Below, one piece after another: positions 36,907 to 43,735 of a stretch of DNA of 64,000 nt (its first letter is position 1; the number at the start of each line of letters is the position of its first letter). A program made the position numbers and the translations under genes. This DNA comes from Marinobacter mobilis (GTDB lineage Bacteria > Pseudomonadota > Gammaproteobacteria > Pseudomonadales > Oleiphilaceae), in the NCBI RefSeq assembly GCF_900106945.1, contig NZ_FNNE01000005.1, positions 62,001 to 126,000 of the forward strand. The letters are read 5' to 3'. The notes beneath the pieces were generated by a model that searched no databases, was not told the DNA's origin, and was given only the letters and a program-made list of their open reading frames with translations.

Positions 36907-37991
36907 AGTCCACCTTCTGCAAGTCCAGGAACGGACTGCAACGCTAGCCGACCAATGCGGTCGTTGTGAAGTGAACCAAAGTATAGATAGCCACCACTGG
37001 GATTGACCGAGGTAATCTCCTGCAATTGCTGGCCTCCGGTATCGTGCAGGCTGACCAGAGGCTGGCCCCGACCGTCAAACGCCACCACCAGACCATAGGG
37101 CTTCGGTTTCGGCTGCAGCCAGCCCGGCAACTTGGCAACCAGCTCCTTGAGCCAGGGATGACCATGCATGAAATCGATTTTTTCGTCGCGCAGTGATGGG
37201 AAGGCAACCCAATACCGCCCCTGCTCGTCCACCGCGAGGTTGTCCGGAAATCCTGGGAGGTTATTGGCAAAAACCTCGGTCTGTCCGGCTTTCGGGCCCG
37301 TCAGCCAGACCCTGAGGATACGATATTTCCAGGTTTCGTTGAGCAGCAGGTAAGTGCCGTCGGGTGATACCGCCACCCCATTGGCAAAGTAGAGGTTACT
37401 CAACAAGGTTTCCGTGCGCCTGGTCGCCGGGTCATAGCGCAACAGGCGGCCGTGGGGACGCATTTCCAGCAGATCGAGTTTGTATTCCGGCTGCACGAAG
37501 CGAGAGCTGGCGTCGGTGAAATAGATACGGCCATCCGGCGCGATATCGACGTCATCGGTGAAGCGGAACGGTACGCCCCCGGCTTCACGGGACAGCACCC
37601 GCACCGCACCCTCGGGATCGATGCTCAGCAGACCTTTCCAGGCATCCGCGACGATCAGGTTGCCGCGGCGATCAAACACCATACCGAGTGGGCGGCCACC
37701 GGTCTCAACCCAATCCTCGACCCGGCCATCAGGCCAAACCCGCACAACTTTGCCGTCCTGGGTGCCAGCGTAGATCCGGCCTTCGCTGTCTTCGGCGGAG
37801 TCCTCTGGGCCATAGACCTGCCCCTTGGCCAGCAACTCCGCCTGCTGCAAGGCCTCGTTAGGCGCCAAGACACCAGACAGCGCCGGAGGAACCGGCGCCT
37901 GCCAGCTCTGACTGTCAATCGGCGTTGGCGTCAGCAGAAAGCCCCCAATCATCATAAACAGAGCCAGAAACAGGATCAAAAGCCACCGCAT
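36903..37991 (-). CDS. SMP-30/strictosidine synthase-like beta-propeller protein
   Basis: A 362-residue protein with an N-terminal membrane anchor or signal (residues 1-20, LLILFLALFMMIGGFLL) and a six-bladed propeller (GPEDSAEDSEGRIYAG, GRPLGMVFDRRGNLIVADA, FTDDVDIAPDGRIYFTDASS, FANGVAVSPDGTYLLLNET). The HGRLLRYDP and ANGVA segments fit the Str_synth and SMP-30 families, which include lactonases and esterases. The activity is unknown. I start at ATG 37991 with AAGGA 9 bases upstream. Confidence 0.85.
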   Translation of the reverse strand: MRWLLILFLALFMMIGGFLLTPTPIDSQSWQAPVPPALSGVLAPNEALQQAELLAKGQVYGPEDSAEDSEGRIYAGTQDGKVVRVWPDGRVEDWVETGGRPLGMVFDRRGNLIVADAWKGLLSIDPEGAVRVLSREAGGVPFRFTDDVDIAPDGRIYFTDASSRFVQPEYKLDLLEMRPHGRLLRYDPATRRTETLLSNLYFANGVAVSPDGTYLLLNETWKYRILRVWLTGPKAGQTEVFANNLPGFPDNLAVDEQGRYWVAFPSLRDEKIDFMHGHPWLKELVAKLPGWLQPKPKPYGLVVAFDGRGQPLVSLHDTGGQQLQEITSVNPSGGYLYFGSLHNDRIGRLALQSVPGLAEGGL

Positions 37992-38101
37992 ACCCAAGTT
38001 CCTTTTTTATGGTTATCAATCATTTATCTATTCCTGATCGTACCGTAGTCGCGTCACTGGGGACAGTTGTCATCGAGCGACACGATGCGTCAGCGGGGCC
38101 C

Positions 38102-38129
38102 TTGATGCCAATATCTGGCTCGGGTATAG
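38102..38129 (+). promoter_or_regulatory. Candidate promoter for the 46-residue membrane protein
   Basis: TTGATG (38102-38107), 16-base spacer, TATAGT (38124-38129), about 57 bases before the start codon of the small gene. Confidence 0.45.
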
Positions 38130-38186
38130 TGCTGGTCATTTTTTGAGCGGCTCGCCGCAAAAGCCATCTTTATACCGGAGCAGCCC

Positions 38187-38327
38187 ATGCTGTATGACAT
38201 TTCTTCTCCCGCGTTCACCTTCGCCGCACTGATGGTTCTCGGCGGCGTGGTTTACAGTGCCAAAACCTTCTTCGACCGCAAAATCGCCGACCTCAACAAG
38301 TCACACTCCTGCGAAGCCGAAGCCTGA
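38187..38327 (+). CDS. Small single-helix membrane protein, 46 residues
   Basis: ATG at 38187 with GGAG 6 bases upstream and a stop at 38325-38327. The peptide begins MLYDISSPAFTFAALMVLGG, has one hydrophobic helix (about residues 9-24) and a charged tail FFDRKIADLNKSHS ending CEAEA. A good ribosome site, a plausible promoter and sensible amino acid use argue that it is expressed. I do not recognise the family. It converges on the esterase gene 13 bases further on. Confidence 0.6.
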   Translation: MLYDISSPAFTFAALMVLGGVVYSAKTFFDRKIADLNKSHSCEAEA

Positions 38328-38340
38328 GTCCGGCGAACAC

Positions 38341-39114
38341 TCACCCGTTCAGGAACTGGCGACACAGTGCAGCAACCGTATCCGGCTTCTCGGCGTGAAG
38401 CCAATGGTCGGTGCCGGAGACAATACGCAGGGTTGCATTCGGAAACAGTCGTGCGACTTCGGGTCGGTGTTTTTCCTGGATGTAGGCAGACAGTTCGCCT
38501 TTGAGGAACAGCACCGGGCCCTCGAAACAACCGTCGGAGACCGGAGCCGCCGCCAGGTTGTTGTAACAGGCCTGAATGACCGGCAGGTTAAGCCGCCAGC
38601 GGAACCCGTCGGATCCGCTGGCTCGCTGCAGGTTCTTCAGCAGGAAATGGCGTATGGCCGGCAGTTCAACGTATTCGGCCAGCGCCCGATCGGCTTCCTG
38701 ACGGCTGCCAATCCGCTCTGGATCGAGCGCCGACAGCCCCTCCATAATCGCATCGTGACGAGGCTGGTAAGTGACCGGGGCAATATCAGCCACAATCAGT
38801 CGGTCCACCCGTGATGGCGCCTGCAGCGCCACCTGCATGGCGACCTTCCCCCCCATGGAGTGCCCCAGCAGGCTCGCCTTATCCAACCCCTGCTGATCCA
38901 TATACGCCAGCACATCTGCCGCCATCGACGGGTAATCCATACTGTCAGTGTGAGGTGAGCGGCCATGGTTGCGCTGGTCGAGGGCATGAATCTGGAACTG
39001 GTCCTGAAGCCTCTGGGCGATACCGCCGAGGTTCTCCAGCGACCCGAACAGGCCATGCAGCAGAATCAGCGGCTGCCCGCTGCCGGTAATACGGTGGTTG
39101 AGACTGACCGTCAT
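38341..39114 (-). CDS. YbfF-type alpha/beta hydrolase (esterase)
   Basis: A 257-residue alpha/beta hydrolase. LILLHGLFGSLENLGGIA is the oxyanion loop, GHSMGG the nucleophile elbow, FLKGELSAYI the acid region and GTDHWLHAEKP the catalytic His. Length and motifs match E. coli YbfF, an acyl-CoA/ester hydrolase. AAGGAGTTACC precedes the ATG. Divergent from the PilZ gene. Confidence 0.9.
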   Translation of the reverse strand: MTVSLNHRITGSGQPLILLHGLFGSLENLGGIAQRLQDQFQIHALDQRNHGRSPHTDSMDYPSMAADVLAYMDQQGLDKASLLGHSMGGKVAMQVALQAPSRVDRLIVADIAPVTYQPRHDAIMEGLSALDPERIGSRQEADRALAEYVELPAIRHFLLKNLQRASGSDGFRWRLNLPVIQACYNNLAAAPVSDGCFEGPVLFLKGELSAYIQEKHRPEVARLFPNATLRIVSGTDHWLHAEKPDTVAALCRQFLNG

Positions 39115-39294
39115 GGTAACTCCTTAAATTCCCGCCAGGACTGTGACACAAGTCCCCGCCGCGACTGTATTTTGTGGAATTCATCGCGCCCGGGGAAAGT
39201 TTCGCAGGATACATTACCACCGAATGAGAACCACCCACCAATCCATCCGCGCGGACCTCTGCCCGCCGGAAATCGATACAGGAACCCCAAAGCC

Positions 39295-39732
39295 ATGAAC
39301 GAGACGCAACGGATGGAGCGACGCCGACTTCGCCGTATGCCAGCCGCCACCCTGGCGTTGGCCTGGCGCCCCCGCAAAGGCCTGTTCAACCGTTATCAAC
39401 CAGCCGAAGGCCGGGACTTCAGCCGCAACGGCTTATCCTTGCTGACCAACGAACCTGGGGCTATCCGCGAAGGTGACAGCCTGGAGTTACAGGCAATGCT
39501 GTCGATGGAGGCCGGCTCCCTGAGTCTCGACAGCCTGATCGCTACGGTTCGCAATGTCCGCGATGGCGGCAATGGCCAACAGGTGCTTGGTCTGGAATTT
39601 GATTTTGGCGCCAACCGCGCCATGAAGTCCGAACAGACTCGGGTTCAGCTCGGGCGGATTGAAGGCATCCTTGAGCGCAGCGAAAAGCTTCGCCTGCGGA
39701 TCCAGCCCCTCGAGAGTCCTTCAGGTCGTTAG
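39295..39732 (+). CDS. Single-domain PilZ protein, probable c-di-GMP receptor
   Basis: A 145-residue protein. The two c-di-GMP-binding motifs of PilZ domains are visible: Arg-rich RRRLRR (residues 9-14; RxxxR) at the N-terminus and DFSRNGLSL (D/N-x-S-x-x-G) about 35 residues later, followed by strands ending VLGLEFDFG. This would make it a stand-alone receptor; its partner is unknown. Preceded by the divergent esterase, followed by a terminator that points the other way. Confidence 0.75.
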   Translation: MNETQRMERRRLRRMPAATLALAWRPRKGLFNRYQPAEGRDFSRNGLSLLTNEPGAIREGDSLELQAMLSMEAGSLSLDSLIATVRNVRDGGNGQQVLGLEFDFGANRAMKSEQTRVQLGRIEGILERSEKLRLRIQPLESPSGR

Positions 39733-39739
39733 TGGCAGC

Positions 39740-39769
39740 AAAAAAAAGGGGCCGGATGACTCCGGCCCC
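39740..39769 (-). terminator. Intrinsic terminator, minus strand
   Basis: GGGGCCGGA (39748-39756), TGAC loop, TCCGGCCCC (39761-39769), with eight A at 39740-39747, so the T-run follows the stem only on the minus strand. It sits 28 bases after the stop of the 30-residue peptide gene. As a plus-strand hairpin it may also end the PilZ transcript, but without a T-run. Confidence 0.78.
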
Positions 39770-39797
39770 TCGAAAGGGTTATGTCTGTAGCGAATAC

Positions 39798-39890
39798 TCA
39801 GCAGAAATACATGCTGCTCAGGTATTCCGCCAATGCCTTGCAGTTTTCACGTTCCAGTTCGTCATGGGGGACGAAAATTGTGCTTTCCAT
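39798..39890 (-). CDS. 30-residue peptide gene
   Basis: ATG at 39890, stop at 39798. The peptide begins MESTIFVPHDELEREN, continues CKALAEYLSS and ends MYFC, so it has two cysteines, one of them C-terminal, and an amphipathic helix. It has no signal sequence. GGGAGGTGAT, close to a perfect anti-Shine-Dalgarno match, stands 5 bases before the ATG, and an intrinsic terminator follows 28 bases after the stop, so this looks like a complete stand-alone transcription unit. It is divergent from an AraC regulator gene. I do not recognise the peptide. Confidence 0.6.
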   Translation of the reverse strand: MESTIFVPHDELERENCKALAEYLSSMYFC

Positions 39891-39968
39891 ACAAATCACC
39901 TCCCGTAGATGCATTCAAAATCTCTGTAACCGTACAACAGATGGTATCGTTAAACCTGTGACAACCCC

Positions 39969-40000
39969 TTGACAGGCTGACCCATACATTTGACATTTCG
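39969..40000. promoter_or_regulatory. Direct repeat 21 bp apart, possible AraC-type operator
   Basis: TTGACA at 39969-39974 and again at 39990-39995, 21 bases apart (two helical turns); a third copy is at 40028-40033. AraC-type proteins commonly bind pairs of direct half-sites at this spacing. The repeats lie between the 30-residue peptide gene and the AraC gene and could control either. The TTGACA copies may equally be -35 boxes. Confidence 0.3.
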
Positions 40001-40044
40001 TAACAACATTTCGGTCAAACTGATTCTTTGACAAGGCGACCCTC

Positions 40045-41097
40045 GTGGATAGCGCTGACCAACCAAACAACGACACCCCGCCCCAGGTCGCTGCCTCCAG
40101 CATCCTGGCTCTGGTGTCGTACCTGAAGCGCAAGGGACTGGGCGACATGGAAGCGGTCTGTCAGATCCTCGGGACACCCACCAGTCAGCTTCAGGGACCG
40201 GATCAGCGGATGGATGCTGATCGCTACTACGCCCTGTGGCATTACGCCGAGGCGGCCTGCGCTGACCCCGCTATTGGTTTGCATGCCGGAGCGTCCGTTG
40301 ATCCTGAAAGTATGGGGCTGGTCGGGCACGTCTTTTTCAACTGCGACACCCTGGGCGATGCCGTAGCCCAGTACGTGCGTCTGCACCGGCTGATCAATGA
40401 GTCCATCAGCCTCAGCCTGGAACAAACCGAAGACCAGACCATTCTCAGCTGGCAACCGGACAGCCCGCAACACTACTGCCGTCAGGATATGGACCGCACC
40501 CTGGCGTCGGCCATCGCGAGAACCCGTCACTTCATTCTTGCGGACTTTCACGCCGACTGGATAGAGCTGGCCCACCCCGCGCCAGCGTACGCCGATGAAT
40601 ACCATCGCTTGTTAGGCGGCAACATTACCTTCGACGCCCCAGTCACCCGGGTCGCCTTTGACAACCGCCACCTCAGCCACCCCATTCCCCGGCGCAATCC
40701 TTATATCTATTCCGCGGTTCTGCGGCAGGTCAACACCATCCTGGCCCGCTGGCAGCCGCAAAAAACCTTCAGCCGCAAGGTGCGCCGCATGATCTCCCGG
40801 CAAATGTCCACGGATCGCATCAATGCCGACACCCTCGCCCAGCAATGCCACATGAGTCGCCAGACACTGTACCGGCGGCTCAAGAAGGAAGGCATCAGTT
40901 TTCACGACATGGTCGAGGAGGTTCGCAAGGATAAGGCACTGCGCTATGTCGCCGGCAACCAGTACGCCCTGGGCGAGATAGCCTTCCTGCTCGGCTTCTC
41001 GGAGTTGAGCGCCTTCAGCCGGGCCTTCAAGCGCTGGACCGGCGTAGCCCCGGCCCATTACCGGGCCCAACACCAACATCAGGAGCCGCCCCTGTGA
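40045..41097 (+). CDS. AraC family regulator
   Basis: A 350-residue AraC/XylS regulator with the arabinose-binding-like N-domain (about 20-210: ALVSYLKRKGLGDMEAV, GLHAGASVDPESMGLVGHVF) and a C-terminal pair of helix-turn-helix motifs, LAQQCHMSRQTLYRRLKK and LGEIAFLLGFSELSAFSRAF, then KRWTGVAPAHYR. GTG start at 40045, with AAGG about 9 bases upstream. It overlaps cls by 4 bases and is divergent from the 30-residue peptide gene; both are plausible targets. Confidence 0.88.
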   Translation: MDSADQPNNDTPPQVAASSILALVSYLKRKGLGDMEAVCQILGTPTSQLQGPDQRMDADRYYALWHYAEAACADPAIGLHAGASVDPESMGLVGHVFFNCDTLGDAVAQYVRLHRLINESISLSLEQTEDQTILSWQPDSPQHYCRQDMDRTLASAIARTRHFILADFHADWIELAHPAPAYADEYHRLLGGNITFDAPVTRVAFDNRHLSHPIPRRNPYIYSAVLRQVNTILARWQPQKTFSRKVRRMISRQMSTDRINADTLAQQCHMSRQTLYRRLKKEGISFHDMVEEVRKDKALRYVAGNQYALGEIAFLLGFSELSAFSRAFKRWTGVAPAHYRAQHQHQEPPL

Positions 41098-42545
41098 CCA
41101 AGGATCTGTCGTCGCTGATTGCCCTTGGCCTGTTCCTGCTGTACGCGGTCGCCTTCGTCTGCGTGTACCGGGTGCTACTGACCTATCGCACCGCGCCCGG
41201 TGCGATCGCCTGGATAATGGGGCTGCTGGGCGCACCCTATGTCACCGTGCCACTGTTCCTGTTTTTTGGCCGCAATCGATTCAGCGGTTATGTCCGAGCC
41301 CGCCGTATGGGCGACCAATCGCTGCAGCCGTTGTTTGACCGCTTCGAGAGCCAGAACAGCGCAATTCCCCTGCCCAGCTACGATGCGTCTGACCAGGGGC
41401 CATTCAGCGATGACCTGCTGGTACTGAGCCGTCTCGCCCGCCAGCCGTTCACCACTGGCAACCAGTGCACCGTGCTGCGGGATGGCGAAGCAACGTTCCA
41501 GGCGCTGTTCGAAGCCATGGAAAGTGCGGCCCGCTATATTCTGCTGGAGTTTTACATCGTTCGCTCCGACCGGGTGGGACAACGCATCAAATCCATACTC
41601 CAACGCAAACTCGCGGAGGGTGTCGAGGTCTGGTTCCTGTACGATGACATCGGCAGCTTCTCCCTGTCCCGCAACTATTTCAGTGAACTGGTGAAGGCGG
41701 GGGCCCGTGTTGCGTCTTTCGGTAATGGCAACGTCCGTCGCCGCCGTTTTCAGATCAATTTCCGCAACCACCGGAAACTGCTGATCTGCGACGGCAACAT
41801 CGGCTTTGTTGGCGGCATTAATCTGGGTGACGAATACCTGGGTACGGCGATGGGCCAGGAGCCCTGGCGGGACACCCACTGCCGCATTCAGGGGCCGGCC
41901 GTGCTGGGTCTGCAACTGGCCTGGCTGGAAGACTGGAACTGGGCCAGCGATGAACTGCCAGAACTGGACTGGCCGATGGCCGCCCCTCCCGCCGGAGAGC
42001 AGGACGTACTGATCCTACCCGCCAATCCGGCCGACTCCCATGAAACGGGCACCCTGTTTTTTCTGAACTGCATCAACAACGCCCGCGAGCGTATCTGGAT
42101 CGCCTCTCCCTATTTTGTCCCGGACCTGCAGATTCTCAACGCCCTGGAATTGGCCTGTCTGCGGGGCGTGGATGTACGCATCCTGATCCCCGAGAAGTCC
42201 GACAACCAGATGATCCGTCTGGCCGCTTATTCCTACCTGGTTCAGGCCAGCCGTGCCGGCATTGGCATCTATCAGTACCAGCAGGGTTTCATGCACCAGA
42301 AAGTCGTGCTGGTGGATATCCGTTACGCTGCCATTGGCACCGCCAACCTGGACAACCGCTCCATGCGGCTGAATTTCGAGATCACGGCACTGTCCACCGC
42401 CGCAGCCTTTGTTACCGATATCGAAAACATGTTGCTGGAGGATCTGAAGGCGTGCCGACTGATGACGGCCCGGGACTACCGCGACCGTTCCCTGGCCTTC
42501 CGGATTGGTTGTCGTGCGGTGAGACTGCTGGCACCGTTGCTGTAA
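41094..42545 (+). CDS. cls: Cardiolipin synthase
   Basis: A 483-residue phospholipase D-family enzyme condensing two phosphatidylglycerols to cardiolipin in the inner membrane. Two N-terminal membrane helices (about 8-28 and 36-58), then two HKD motifs: HRKLLICDGNIGFVGG and HQKVVLVDIRYAAIGTANLD. Both are complete. GTG start overlapping the AraC stop, so its expression is coupled to the regulator. Length is that of ClsA. Confidence 0.93.
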   Translation: MTKDLSSLIALGLFLLYAVAFVCVYRVLLTYRTAPGAIAWIMGLLGAPYVTVPLFLFFGRNRFSGYVRARRMGDQSLQPLFDRFESQNSAIPLPSYDASDQGPFSDDLLVLSRLARQPFTTGNQCTVLRDGEATFQALFEAMESAARYILLEFYIVRSDRVGQRIKSILQRKLAEGVEVWFLYDDIGSFSLSRNYFSELVKAGARVASFGNGNVRRRRFQINFRNHRKLLICDGNIGFVGGINLGDEYLGTAMGQEPWRDTHCRIQGPAVLGLQLAWLEDWNWASDELPELDWPMAAPPAGEQDVLILPANPADSHETGTLFFLNCINNARERIWIASPYFVPDLQILNALELACLRGVDVRILIPEKSDNQMIRLAAYSYLVQASRAGIGIYQYQQGFMHQKVVLVDIRYAAIGTANLDNRSMRLNFEITALSTAAAFVTDIENMLLEDLKACRLMTARDYRDRSLAFRIGCRAVRLLAPLL

Positions 42546-42656
42546 CGGTGACTGCACCAGCAGTGGCGAATAGTGCCACGGTGTTTTTCCACCGGATCAG
42601 ATGTGAGACCATGTCTGTAACGAGCGCGCCGCCAGCCCCTAACCCATAACGACTAA

Positions 42657-43340
42657 ATGACAGCCTTCAAACCCCGAGAGCCCCTGACCGAGCAGGTCGC
42701 CCGCCACATCGAGAACCTGATCGTGTTCGGCCAGCTGAAATCCGGCGAACGCGTCTATGAAACCACCATGGCCCGGGAACTGGACGTCAGTCACGGCTCT
42801 ATTCGCGAGGGCCTGCTGTTGCTGGAAAAGCGCCATCTGGTCAGGAACATTCCTCGCAAGGGCGCGTTTGTCACCGAACTCGACGGATTCTTCGTACGCA
42901 GCCTTTACGAGATCATGGCACTGTACCTCTGCCATACCGGGCGCAAGCTGACCCGGGAAGCCCAGGCCAGTGACCTGGAACGCCTGGAATCGCTCTATGG
43001 CGCCATGCAGAGCTGCTATCAGGGCAACGACCTGCTCACCTTCCTTGAGCTCGGTATCGAATATACTCAGGCGTCATTGGCCTATGCTGATAACCACTTC
43101 ATCGTCTCAGCCATCGAAGATCTATGGCCGTCAGCGAAGCGCTGCGCCTATGCCGCGTTCACTCACGGCGGCCTCCAAACCCTGAACGACAACCTGACGT
43201 TCATGCGCCAATCGCTGGATGCGATTGCCAGGCACGATGACAATGGACTCTGTGACATTATCCAGCACTATGCCAGCCAGCAATGTCAGAACGTCGTCGC
43301 CTCTCTTGAAAGCGGCGAGACCGATCATGCGTCACGCTAG
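42657..43340 (+). CDS. GntR family regulator (FadR/FCD-like)
   Basis: A 227-residue regulator with an N-terminal winged helix (LTEQVARHIENLIVFGQLKSG, then ETTMARELDVSHGSIREGLLLL) and an all-helical C-terminal domain of FCD type (residues about 80-215). FCD domains bind organic acids, often with a metal; His and Asp positions are less regular here than usual. Targets unknown. 111 bases after cls; its end overlaps the next lipoprotein gene by 14 bases. Confidence 0.87.
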   Translation: MTAFKPREPLTEQVARHIENLIVFGQLKSGERVYETTMARELDVSHGSIREGLLLLEKRHLVRNIPRKGAFVTELDGFFVRSLYEIMALYLCHTGRKLTREAQASDLERLESLYGAMQSCYQGNDLLTFLELGIEYTQASLAYADNHFIVSAIEDLWPSAKRCAYAAFTHGGLQTLNDNLTFMRQSLDAIARHDDNGLCDIIQHYASQQCQNVVASLESGETDHASR

Positions 43341-43704
43341 CCAACTCCGGGCAACAGCAGCCCTGTTGGCAGCGACCTTGCTGAGCGCCTGTGCGAGCAC
43401 GCCGCCGGTGACGACCACCCCAGTGGACACGACTGACACCAACGCCCACCGGACTCCACCGCCCCCTGTCCAGCCTATCCCTCGCTGCGCCTGGAGCCAG
43501 GTAAGAGGCGTGGCCACCATACTGTCTGTCACCAGTGCCATGGCCAATCCCGCTCTCGCCACATGGCAATTCTTCCCAGGCGACGACATTGTCTTCCACC
43601 CACTGCCCGGGGGCGCAGCCAGAGGCGATGAGTACAAAGCACTGTTGAGGCGACCGATGACCGGACCCTGTGAGGCCGAGCTGTATCTGGTAGGCCCGCT
43701 GTAG
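43327..43704 (+). CDS. Small lipoprotein
   Basis: A 125-residue protein with a lipoprotein signal (ATAALLAATLLSACAST, Cys at about 22), a Thr/Pro-rich linker (TTTPVDTTDTNAH) and a compact C-terminal part from about 50 (CAWSQVRGVATILSV, FFPGDDIVFHPL). No recognised family. It overlaps the GntR gene by 14 bases and converges on the autotransporter gene. Confidence 0.75.
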   Translation: MRHASQLRATAALLAATLLSACASTPPVTTTPVDTTDTNAHRTPPPPVQPIPRCAWSQVRGVATILSVTSAMANPALATWQFFPGDDIVFHPLPGGAARGDEYKALLRRPMTGPCEAELYLVGPL

Positions 43705-43735
43705 GGCGCGGGGAACGGATACCCCTGCGGGGCCA

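Noticed and set aside
39781..39972. 63-codon open frame on the plus strand over the peptide gene
   Set aside because: No ribosome site; the minus-strand 30-codon frame has a far better ribosome site and terminator.
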